Below, piece after piece: positions 46,452 through 57,737 of a DNA stretch of 64,000 nt; the first letter of the stretch is position 1; each line of letters starts with the position of its first letter. Under the pieces are notes generated by a model. It was given only the letters and a program-made list of their open reading frames with translations. It had not been told where the DNA came from and made no database searches. Both the position numbers and the translations under genes were made by a program. Source of the DNA: Hyalella azteca (taxonomy: Eukaryota > Arthropoda > Malacostraca > Amphipoda > Hyalellidae); the NCBI RefSeq assembly GCF_000764305.2, contig NW_025931475.1, forward strand, positions 1-64,000. Direction: 5' to 3'.

Positions 46452-49400
46452 CTGAACAAACAGCAACGTAATGATTTTCTATTCCTTAGCGATGTTCTAC
46501 GATAATTAAATCACATCGTATGCTAACTTAGTGTTTTAGGGGATAATCAAATGTATTGTTAAAGTTAATCTTTAATAAAATTAATGTGATTTAATTGTAG
46601 TCAGTCAAAAACTACTGGGAATCCTAACATGTTTTATTTGGGATCATGTGTAGGAAAGAAATGTCAAAAATGGACACTTGTACTGCCATCTGCAGACTTT
46701 TTTAGAATAAACTGGAAGTTTAGACTTTACGGGACAACACAATTTTATGGTCGCAAGGGAAATGTTAACTGGCGTTTCGTTAGTGCGGGGCGCTATGTTA
46801 AAGAGAGCTTTGCTCTTCGCCAAAGACGCTGCGTAAAAAACAAGGCTTTGTCAGAGCAAATGTCAACAAAACCCAAGTTGCTGCAGTCATAAAGGAACTA
46901 AATTCACACGCACCGCTTGCAATATAGTAAAAAACGCTTCGGAGAAAAGCTGCCGTTATTTAGCGTGCCATCGTTATGTTGAAGATGATGAGGAAGGTAT
47001 GGGAGGCCTGTTGCTGGTAGCTGGTACGCTGCATATATCTAGGAATTATAAATGTACAAATTGAATTAAATTAAATTAAAAAAAATTCCAAGTAAGAGTC
47101 GGTCGTCGTTATCCAGCGAATCATGCGCATAATTACAGATAATGATCCGAAAAATATCTCAACTTATCAACCAACAAGCTGGCGAAAGAAAGGCGACAGC
47201 ATAGGGACGTTTCCATTGTTAAGCATACAATTAACAAAATTTACGTCCTTTGTTATGAAATAATCAAGTGCTAAAAATGAGCTGATTCGACGGATCGCCG
47301 ATTATAATACGGATGGACGTAGTGGTATTCAAATGAATGAAGCAGTTGAACTCTTCACTCGGGAAACCGAATGGTTTAGAGGTAGAATTTTTCCTCGAGA
47401 AAAGCTGCATCACAATCTCGCACAAATTCCTTACAAATTATTAAGCTGGCCGGTCAGCTGCGACGACGGACAGGCGACAACAGCAATGCCAGGAAAAAAT
47501 TAATTGCATTTTTGGACATGGTGGACATTTTTGGCGTACGCCAAAAATACGCATTTATTTCTTGAATCTGACGCATTTATGCGTACATTCTTGAAGTACA
47601 CATTTATTTCTTGAATCTGACTGTAAACAACAAAAATTTCATTTGTTCTACTTCTTAACTGGGGAACAAAAAATCTTCTTCTACTTCTTCTACTTTATTT
47701 GTTCTACTTCTTAACCGGAAAGAAAAAATCTTCTACTTCTTAACTGGGCCCCGGGATAAAAATCACAAATATCAGAAGAAACTTAGGATTAATTTGTATA
47801 TATTTATAAAAATCACATCGATCCATCAGGAGGAAGTGAAGCAGTGCAGGGAAACAATTCCCATAAATGACGCTTGGAGAAGTGGTGGCGTAAAAAATTA
47901 TATTAATGTCATTATTGGTTCGGTAATAATGAATTTTCCTTCTATATGAATAGAGAAAAATATGTGAACGGTATTAAACTTTTGTCCAATATTTTAATGA
48001 CTGCGTTGAATTCAGAGAGTGAGCCATCATATGGTATTAAGAAGTAATTGAAAACTCTTCTATGTTTCTCAATTAAGAAAAAAAGTATTGAGTATTTATC
48101 TCGAGACACCAACAATTCATGTAACTATATATATTTATATTATCACCCGTAATATCATTTCATCTGAAGGCACCCCAGCACATTGGATGTATTTAGCAGA
48201 CAAATGCTGCTCCTCTTTACATTTCTTTCTTCCAGCAAAGAATGGAAGCACAGCAGCTCGTGTCAGTCCAGCAGACATCTTCCCACCCGGTACCAAGACG
48301 GGCGTCAAAAATTGTGGAATTATGCGCTTCAAATCCGCGGGAATACCGCAAATATACGAAATATTGTGATGGAATCACACAAAAAAGGTAAGAAAAAAAA
48401 AATAAATAATAGATACACGTGGCAAATTATTCCGGCATTACCAATGAGAAATACAATAGATACAGCATTTATTCGCACAGTGGATCTCGAGAATATTTTG
48501 AGCTTCAGGCAGTACTGAAAATTTCGGCAAATGTAAAATCGGAGATAAGCTGATTGTTTCCACACAAGTATGGAGCGCGAGTTAAAAACTGAATTTAAAC
48601 TGGCTATCGAAAAAAAAGTTCGACGAATCACTCACAAAATTCAAGGAATATGAAAAATTAAATAGTTTAGTGATTTTTCAAAGATGACGACTGTTCCTAA
48701 TTTCAATTTTTTCAATGTTCCATTTTTCGAATTTTCAGTGTTCCATGATTCTCAGGATGAAAATTCGTAAAATTTTCAGTTCATTTAACAGAGCTGCCGT
48801 GATTGTGATTCCAGCCTTAGGTCCTCTTGGGAATAGCTTGTTAATAATCCGGTTATCCTATAGAAAGATCTTACAAGACTCGATATAATCTTCGGTGAGC
48901 AGCGCCGGGAACGTTCATACGAGTTGAGCAAGCGGCTTTTGAGGAGCGGACGCGCGGAGTTACTTCTTCTGGATTATTTTAGACGGTGCCTGAAGGCAAC
49001 TATCAAAATCAGAAACTTTCAGAGTCCCGACTAAAAAACCGGCAGATTTTGCAGCAGAACGTCGAGATTAAATTTGATTTTAAAATATAAAATTTTACTT
49101 GCTTGGGCATAGAACTTTTGGATTAAAAAATATAATAAAAATGCACTTCAGACATTTCTATAATGAACACAATGATTATAATAGAGCTCCAGCAACGAAG
49201 CTATCTCGCATCGTAAGTCCCAGTATATCCCTCAGAGACAAGGTGGGAGGCGTCGACCATCATTATATTAAATAATGTCATTTATTAAATAGAAAACATT
49301 CATCTCTCACATGAAGCGGGAGCCTACAGATGGCCAGTGGCAGGAAGCTGAATGTGAAGAACAAGGTTAGCATCTAAGATGGAGCGGAGGATATGAAAGG

Positions 49401-49485
49401 CTACAGGCACACATGCACGAGTTCTAAGTGTCTATAAAGTACGTTACATATCGCATTAAATAAATGACGTTTACGGAGAACGAAC
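46452..49485 (-). other. Intron of 3.0 kb, right arm
   Basis: No exon was recognised. Sequence near 46,600-47,020 and 48,880-49,010 mirrors the left arm; about 47,040-48,870 does not visibly match it. That stretch includes TTCTACTTC-rich repeats at 47,640-47,745 and a moderately coding-like but unassigned segment near 48,150-48,370. Confidence 0.55.
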
Positions 49486-49719
49486 CTTGAAGACCTCCTC
49501 CGTCAGTAGCAGCAATCACAAGCCCGTAAGACGACGTGTGCTCCCTGTCTAGACAGCAGACGGCCGTACGCAGAGCCCCCGTCTGCCTGTCAACTGTGAA
49601 CATAGGCAGGCGGGAGCGTTCATCAATGACGTTCTTCAGCAGCGAATACGACAGGCGGGCGTTGTCGCCTTCATGCGGGTCGTCTGCGTCGTGCGCAGTC
49701 ACTACCGCCACGGTCGTTC
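49486..49719 (-). CDS. Cadherin-repeat exon, right arm (AHDADDPHEGDNARLSYSL)
   Basis: It encodes the same peptide as 11936-12169 with the same splice sites. The surrounding introns are strongly diverged, so the exon has been conserved selectively. Confidence 0.9.
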
Positions 49720-49832
49720 CTGTGAAAAAAACTAAATTACCCCATGAAGAATTTTAGACAATTGACAAACTGAAAAAACGTGACAGATGAATTTATCTGT
49801 AGCATGCGAATTCGAGTTATCAGGGTTGAAGA

Positions 49833-50087
49833 GAGAGCAGGGTGGCCTAGTGGTTAAAGTTCAGAGTACCAAGATTGGAGCAGAGAGGCGCGGGTTCGAT
49901 CCCAGCTCTGTGCGCCAGTTTCTGGTCAGAATCGGCAAGGAGGCCGGGCGTTTAAGTACAGCAGAATTGTAGCAGTGAGTTGCGATTTGAGACCGCAACT
50001 TGCTGTGAATGTTCTGCGATGTTAGGAATCGGCGACAGGCCTACGACCTTATAAACGCTGAAAACGCTATTATTATATTATTATTAC
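49833..50087 (+). mobile_element. tRNA-derived SINE, copy 2
   Basis: It carries A-box-like TGGCCTAGTGGTTAAAG, B-box GGTTCGATCCC, the shared body (GCAGTGAGTTGCGATTTGAG, GGCGACAGGCCTACG) and a (TTA)n tail. The B-box is closer to the canonical GGTTCGANTCC than in copy 1. It is absent from the left arm. Confidence 0.85.
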
Positions 50088-50264
50088 GTGTGTTCAGATT
50101 TGAGGTAGTGGAAAGCCTGATCACAATAGGCGTCTCGTGGGAATATTCGAAGACACGATAAAAGTAAGATGCTGCCGCCGTTCACCGTATACCTCATGAA
50201 TTCCAGGACGCTTGATAATCGCAGGGGTAAGACGAGAGTTGGTCAAACGGGCCTGATACAGCGT

Positions 50265-50545
50265 AGGATGTCTTACCCTTGCAACATTCAAGAGACGACT
50301 GGACAAGTGGTTAAGAAAGATCCCGGATGGTCCAGTAATGGGAAACTACCCTCAGCAAGTGACAAGCAACAGCATCTTGCCTCAGGTGGCCCAAAGGAGG
50401 GCAAATAGACGGAACACGTCCAACGTTACATCCGACGACGACTCGGAGACGGAGGACGACGAAGGCGGCGCATCAGCGTGACCGGGGACTAGGAAGTCCC
50501 GAACACATCACAAGGTCATAAGGTCATAAGGTCTTATCTTGCACA
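50265..50545 (+). mobile_element. LINE 3' end fragment, right arm
   Basis: It encodes IQETTGQVVKKDPGWSSNGK and QQHLASGGPKEGK, then a 3' untranslated stretch identical in type to that of the left-arm LINE (ACGACGACTCGGAGACGGAG). It ends in 8-bp repeats AAGGTCAT. It belongs to the same family as 12,806-13,995 but sits in a different intron, so it is an independent insertion. Confidence 0.8.
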
Positions 50546-50744
50546 TACTTTCTGTGCCTTGTCTGGGCTAGAACTCTCAGTGGTCGCGTCTATTATATTG
50601 ACACGACCGACAGATTATAATTTTAAGATACGCAATTACAAAGATATATTAATTAACCATATTTTTAGGCTAAAACTAGTAAGAAAAACTGTTTCGATTT
50701 CCAGGAATGTGACACTTAGGGAACTCGAATACAAAGTCTCTATT

Positions 50745-51115
50745 TAATCCTGGTATCTCGAATGCAAAGTCTCTCTTCAACCCTGGTATCTCGAATATAA
50801 AATCTCTCTTCAATCCTGGTATCTCGAATACAAAGGCTCTCTCCAATCCTGGTATCTCGAATACAAAGTCTCTTTTCAACCCTGGTATCTCGAATACAAA
50901 GTCTCTCTCCAATCCTGGTATCTCATATACAAAGTCTCTCTTCAACCCTGCTATCTCGAATACAAAGTCTCTCTTTAATCCTGGTATCTCAAATACAAAG
51001 TCTCTTTTCAACCCTGCTATCTCGAATACAAAGTCTCTTTTTAACCCTGGTATCTCGAATACAAAGTCTCTCTTTAATCCTGGTATCTCGAATACAAAGT
51101 CTCTCTTCAACCACG
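50745..51115 (-). repeat. 33-bp minisatellite, about eleven units
   Basis: Units of CCTGGTATCTCGAATACAAA plus GTCTCTCTTCAAC lie in tandem. On the - strand the frame GLKRDFVFEIP repeats without a stop. It lies in an intron of the right copy and has no left-arm counterpart. Confidence 0.9.
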
Positions 51116-52618
51116 ACAATGAATACGCATGAACTTCGTCGCCACGACAATGAATACAGGAGCTTCTTCATCTCGCCCTCCGCGTGCTTATTTGACCGCC
51201 TTCGACTAACTATTATTTGACCGCTGTTCTTATTGCGACTCCAGAACGACGATTTCATCATATCGTTTCAATACGCGAACTAGATAACGGTAAATATTAT
51301 TAAAAAAATAAATTAAATACCTTCAACACTAATTCAACTGGAAATTTCTTGTGTTTAATTTTGGCCACTTGCAAATCTTTTCTTCGAATGTGAGACACCG
51401 AATTCATTATTAATCAGATTGCTTACCTCTGAAGATAAGTTAAATGAAATAATATTCACTAAGATTAATAATAAATAATAAATTGTCCAAAATCTGAATA
51501 TGAAATATTTTAACAGATTTGATGTGAATATATAGATCGTTATCACTATGAAAACAATTTAAAGCTTGAGATTTGAAGTTTAGTCTAAAAATCGTGTTCC
51601 TACTCTTCAAATGTCGTCGTTCTAATGTTATTCCACATGCGCACTGCAAAACTCTGCCAACAGGAGCTTGCTTAAGAAGTTGGTGGTTGGTTCTGGCGAG
51701 TATATAGAAGCTGTCCCTGAACTCAAACACATCGACCAAAGAAATCTCCTAAAGTTTCAGGACAGTTTGCAGCAAGCCGGGAGAATATTTCCAATGTTGC
51801 GGTTTCTTGTTTCCTTCTAAGTTGTTTAACTTAATTGTAAAACGTAAATTTTCGGGAAATGAAGCATGAATTTTCCTGTAATGTTCGACATTATATTATA
51901 TCAAGCTCATTAACATTTGCAATATTTTCAAAAACTTGTGCAACCTAAGTCGTTTAATTAACTTCCAGTTACATACACGGTTTAACTGAGAATAGAAAAC
52001 TTTGAAATTTTAATTTAAATTGCCAACAGAGCATAAAATAAGTAAATTACGACATGCGATATCGAAGCTACTGCCATTAAAAAGCCGTAAACTTTTCGTA
52101 ATATCGATAAAAGTCACATAAACTTGTCGAGCGTGAAACTTGGCTTGTTCACGATAACGGAGCTGAGCTTCCAACCTTCTGACGAGGGAAATCCGTCTTT
52201 TAGAATCAAATAACACGGAAAAACGATAATATTTTCAATTAAAATTCCAAAACCTGATACGCGTGCCGAAATATTATATGGGATTATTTATCGTTATACG
52301 GATCTGATTGTCAGGGGCGTAGAAGTTCGAATACTTTTTAACACTTTTTCATGTTATATTAAGACAATTAAGCAGCTTTGTCGTGAGTCACCTTGAAATT
52401 ATAAAATCAATTTTATTCATTAAAAAACAAAATATTTTTCATTCAGGTTCAAGTTTATGATATTGCTAATATGTCGGAAATTTCCCACCGTTAATCGTAT
52501 TTCTATTCTTTAAACTGAATTTAGTAGTAATTTATGTTTGGGTAATATTAAGATTAGTCTAGGGTAAGTTTAATGTTGGGGTAATTTAGGTTAGACCCGG
52601 GTTTCCGCAAATAAGAGT

Positions 52619-52694
52619 TAGCACTGATACACCACCGTAGCACTGATACACCACCGTAGCACTGATACACCACCGTAGCACTGATGCACCACCG
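52619..52694. repeat. 19-bp tandem repeat, four units
   Basis: AGCACTGATACACCACCGT is repeated four times, the last unit with two changes. Confidence 0.92.
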
Positions 52695-53587
52695 CAGCCA
52701 CACGCAATTTCGTCATCTCCAGCCTGCCTGTCGTCGGCCGCCGCTACTTCACCTGCATTCTCAACCATAAGTCTAAAATTCTTCCTTGTTCTGCAATTTG
52801 TCTATTCCTTGGTGTGTGGGCCAGAGTTTCTTTCGTTTTGTTTAGTTGCTAACTGCTTTGCTTTATTTTCAACTGGATGCTTCAGTTTCAATTAATTCTA
52901 TTAATGGTGATCTTAATCATGTTCAACAATTAAAATTCAATTTACTTAAAGTTCAAGATGGCGGCACTGAAAATAGCTGTGTTGTCAATAGCGTAAGTCG
53001 TCACTTGTTCATTAATCTTCTTTCAAATCAACTCTTCAACTATTCTATACTATTTCCTAACTGAAGCATCATCCTTAATCTGATTTCATCTATTTTCGTT
53101 GAATTGTCTCTTCAAAAAGTGCATTACCACACTGAGTCCACAATTAACTCAGGTGTGTTAACATTCAATTTTACTATTTGTTTCAAAATCTCACATGATA
53201 CTTTGAAATTTAGAAACGGTTACTTGTTCATTCACCTATATTCAGCCTGCACCCTTATTTTTATTTTCAGTATCACTCCATCTGTTCAAGACCAGCTGCA
53301 ACTCTTTGGTGCCGATGACGATAGCTTGACGCATTTTCTGATGTCCTTGATTCCCTTGGCGAGACCATTGCCGACTCCATCAAGTCTACCAACAATAAAT
53401 TATTATTGTTTGATCAAGGTCCATCTATAAATAGTTCCATTTGAATAAATTAATAAATCTCTGAAGCTATCATTCCACTTACTATCATTTGCCTTAAGAA
53501 CGATTGAGTGAAATTATTCACAAATAAAAGTTTCATCAATAAAAAAGTAATGACAACCTCGTGATCATTAATTAAAAAAGTAATCAC

Positions 53588-53765
53588 CTGACATCGAGTT
53601 TTCCAAGACGTTGGCGTCGACGACGTCATGCGGGAAGACGGGTGCGTTGTCGTTGACGTCTTTGAGGTTGACGAGTACGTCAGTGGAGGCCGTGTACTGC
53701 CCGTCCGTGGCCGTGACCGTCAGACGCCAGCGCGCATGGCCCGTTGGTGCGTCACGGTCCAACGG
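53588..53765 (-). CDS. Cadherin exon with DVNDNAPVF, right arm
   Basis: It encodes PLDRDAPTGHARWRLTVTAT and DVNDNAPVFPHDVVDA, ENSMS plus one base. It has the same 178 bp as the left exon. The acceptor context is GCTAG rather than the left arm's GGCAG. Confidence 0.88.
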
Positions 53766-56700
53766 CTAGCAAGAAAATGTGAAAATTTTTTTAAAGTTAA
53801 TTATCCTCGACCAATGTAGAACCGGGTTCGAACGTGGGTTCTTATCGTTGATCTAATCTATCAGGTCTAGAAGCAATGAAACTTTATCCCTAAACGCGAC
53901 GTTTTATAGAATCTCCACAAACTTTCGTTTACTTCAAAATAAACATTTTCTTACATTAGGCGGTGTAACTCATTGACTTGCACTAGCCGGTGTGTTGCAT
54001 GAGCGCACGTAATTTCAACACCACAGACACCCAACACTCCTGGCCACTTCGTGTACCTGATCTACTGCATTACAAGAAATTATGCCGGGTACTGTGTACT
54101 TTTGTTTGACGCCTCCTTCGGTATCAAGGATACTGTCTTCGTATTGTATCTTCTCCTCTGGGGATCACACATCTTCGTAATTTACGTAGAGATCAAGTGT
54201 CACCTGATGCCAGGCATCAATTAAGCGTCATTTTTATTATGAAGTGATTTTGTTGTGAAGACTCCAACGCTTCATTTATTTACTGTGAGAAGTTTGTAAA
54301 TTTGAAGTCTCAATTAGAATGACGCGCTCTAATTAGTAAGCTTAGTTCACAGCAGCCAGTGAATTTAGGACATTATGTTTAGGAGTGCATTTAGGAGTGA
54401 ATTAGGAATTAGGACTAAAATATCGCGTAAAGACGCCGGGGTTTATCAGCTTCTACTGAGTTAATGAAAAATGAACTTGACAACAAATGAAGCTTTAGTT
54501 AGACTCGAGACTAAATTAGCAAACTGTAATAATTAACAACACAAATTTTACACCAACAATGAAAACTCGTTGCAGTGCAAATTAAAGCGGCGGTATTTCT
54601 AGCGGAACGCTAGATTACCGATACATTTCATTAACTTGGCTTTTCTTGAATCGAAAAAATTGCGCAACAAAACCGTCGGCTGAAATCCGTATTAAATCTG
54701 TGCGCAAAAATCCGCAAGAATGTAGAGGGCGCCGCGATAATTTCAGTCCCGCCTGAATTTCCCCGCAAAACACAAGAAGTTGGGAATGATACAGTCTGCT
54801 TATGTTATTTACGAGGCCATCGCTCTGCTGCCTGTCTAGAGGCCCAAGATGAGCGGCTTTTGTCTATAACACTTCGCATATTTTGAGCTTTCCTCAATTA
54901 ATTTAGGCACAATTCCAATCACAAATTATTTATGGAGAATGAATAATGATAATTTTGACAAAAGCTTTTGATTATGAATGTCTAACGTAGCAAAATATGG
55001 TAGAATCGTTTCGGTATTTAAAATTAATTGTCAATAAAAATTTTTATCTTGTCAATTAGTCCGTCTTTCAATTGCAAAAAAATTGAATAACTCGCGTAGT
55101 TAAGATTCTTGTTACGCAAACGAGGGATTCCAGTGTTAGCAGTTAGCACAGAGAACATAGGATATATGTTTGCCCCCTGCATGCAACCAAAATTAGAGTT
55201 AAAACAATCTCAATACCATAGCTCCAGGTTATATCTTTTAGACGAATTTCGTCTCATTTATGTCCACTTTCTTGTGTACTTTATTTAAAACTTAAGATTT
55301 GATTATTGTACACAAATTTATGACAATTCATTATTAAGTTCTTTTGAAAGGAAACAAGGATGTGTAACTCAACAGTTTTTTTAATCGTGGCTGCAAGGCT
55401 TTTTAAAATTCAATTGTTTTAACTTAATAGGACTTTTTCCTTTGCAATTACAATTTTTAGCACCTCTAAAATTAACGGACATGAAAAATAAAACAACCAG
55501 TCAATAAAAAATAGAAAAAAATCATTCGTGCATTTTTTCAGATATTTTCGTATGACTAAGAAAAACGCACAGATATAAGAACACCGAATGGAGTCCTTTA
55601 ATTTTGTGACAAATACTTAAATGAATTTGGGCAAAAATATAATAGGAGGAAGCTCGATGAAGAATCAAAGAAGCATGCAAAATTGTTCGCTGATAATTTG
55701 GCGAAATTTCCACCTGTACGTCTTGCACACCAAACAACGGCATACTGGTATCAGGTTTACACCGCTATATGAGCTCGAATTTCTGGTCACAGAATTGTCA
55801 CGGAACGCTCTGCAGGCTGGATAAGGTTGCCATCAATGCTCCGGTTGTAAATCCTGTATAAAATAAAATTTAGCACCAGAAAATCAACCATTGCACCTCC
55901 ACTGGTACGTGCACTCTATGAAGAAAAGTTGGAAATTCCGGCGCACTTTTCTTCGTTAAAGGAACTCGGTCGGCCTAAACAGAGTAAGATCAGACACCAA
56001 ATCTCGTCTAGCTCTGCACAATCAAAATTTAAAAATCCAATTAGCCCCTTTTTACGCATCGTTTCATTCATAACTTCAAAAATCACCAGTAAAGTTTTGA
56101 GCCTCAATACTCTTGGTTAGCACATTGAATATCTATCTGTTGGGACTTTTTCGCATCAAAAATAATTTTCTGTGAAATCACAATCACAGCAAAATAGCAG
56201 CTATCAAATTAGATATATTGCTCTATGAGATGGGCGTGAAAAATTTAACGCATAAAACCTCAACCGAGCAGGCGAATCCCCACATTCTTCACTAAGCAAA
56301 TAAATCAGCGGGTAACATAGGATTTACTTAGCAATATTTCTGCAGCGTTCAGGTCAAAATAATATGAATAAATTATTTGACTACTGGTTCGACCGGCAAC
56401 GAAAACTTACGTATATCTTGTACGAGTAAGAAACAACGTAAAGTAACGAATATATTCACCAAAAAAAGATGCAGTTTCAGTGAACTCTTCAATTTAAAGA
56501 TATTTACTCACTTTAATTCTTAAGAACACATGTGTGTTTCACAATATTATATACATTTATTTAGATTCTAAATATATCTTTATAACAAACTGTCATGAGA
56601 GCCAAGAAAAATGCACTGCCATTTACATTTGACCGCTCTGATATAAAATCTCTATACTTAGTTCATTTTTAAACAACAATGATGAATTTGACAGTGGAAT

Positions 56701-57169
56701 ACTTAATTCAAATTAGATCACAGCTATCGTAAGTAATTAGCCTCTTCAACACAAAGCCACTGTATTAAACATGTCTAACAATAAAAATATGAGATCGGAC
56801 ACGCAATCTCGCTTCAAGTCTTTCACACCAGTTCTAAAAATACAGTTGTAGATCTATCAACAAACTCACTGTATTTGATTCATTCTTATGGCTAGCGAGC
56901 ATTTATTATAAAAAAAGCATCTACATAGTACCAAACGTATTTATTTACAGGAGTAAATAACAACGTCGAAAAAACTGCCATAACAAATGAGAAGCGAACG
57001 ACCTTTCTCGTGAAATATTACTCTGCGTCACGATGGGCAAGAAATGAATAAAGCTTCAGTGGCTGGTGGCAAGAGTGGCAGGCTTCGTGCCAGAGTTATT
57101 CATCTCGAGACGCACAGCTGGTCTCGGGTGGCAGGTGGCATTCATCAAGTGGCGGAGCTTATCGTTATT

Positions 57170-57450
57170 CAGGTATTGTGAACGGCCTTTGAGTTGGCCT
57201 GAGTCTTTGCCTATATTCGAGTATACTGAACATCATATGATTAATGATTCGGCGTGAATCTTTGCAGTTTTCGAGCACACAGATCAGCCTTTGATTCGGC
57301 CGTAGTTTTTGCCGTTATTCGAGCATACTGAACGGCTTAGGACACGGGCATACTTTGCCGTTATTCGGGCATTTGAAACGGCCTTTGATTGGGCCTGAGT
57401 CTTTGCCATTATTCGAGCATACAGGAGAATTTTGACTCTTTGATGTTATT
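57170..57450. repeat. Satellite of about 48-bp units, right arm
   Basis: About six diverged units contain TTTGATTGGGCCTGAGTCTT, TTGCCGTTATTCGAGCATAC and TGAACGGCC, the inverse of the left-arm array at 6340-6765. Confidence 0.78.
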
Positions 57451-57699
57451 CGAGCAAACACGGGAAACTGCATGGGAATGACTGGCCATACAGGGGCTTT
57501 TTCCTCATACAGAAATAATTAACTAAGTTTGAACCCTGTTTCGGACAATTTTCAACGATTGAGTATGAAGCGCAATTCTACCAATTACGATAACAATCTG
57601 AAATAAATAGAATTATAATAAAAATATATAACTCAGTACTCACTGCAGTGAGTGACAGAGAGCGCATTTTCTCGTCGACGAAAACTTGAGGTCACGGAC

Positions 57700-57737
57700 A
57701 GACGGACAGACAGACAGACAGACGGACGGACGGACAT
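57700..57737. repeat. Microsatellite (GACA/GACG)n
   Basis: Runs of GGACAGACAGACAGAC and GGACGGACGGAC occur in the right arm only. They are flanked by a short inverted pair, GCGCATTTTCTC and GAGAAAATGCGC, 100 bp apart, suggesting a small inserted element. Confidence 0.85.

Larger units (their letters stand above)
49720..53587 (-). other. Intron of 3.9 kb, right arm
   Basis: It holds a SINE (49,833-50,087), a LINE 3' remnant (50,265-50,545), a 33-bp minisatellite (50,745-51,115) and a 19-bp tandem repeat (52,619-52,694). The segment 52,010-52,210 mirrors 10,890-11,100 of the left arm. I see no further exon; an open stretch near 52,850-53,430 has no recognisable family. Confidence 0.6.

Noticed and set aside
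48088..48518. Overlapping open frames in the right-arm intron
   Set aside because: There is no left-arm counterpart, no motif and no splice-phase fit. It could be part of an unknown insertion but cannot be supported as a gene.
49840..49900. tRNA gene suggested by A and B boxes
   Set aside because: The boxes belong to a SINE head: there is no full cloverleaf, and the body and (TTA)n tail match the copy at 35,076-35,330.
50676..51119. Protein made of GLKRDFVFEIP repeats
   Set aside because: It is a translation of the 33-bp minisatellite lying in an intron, with no start, splice or conservation support.
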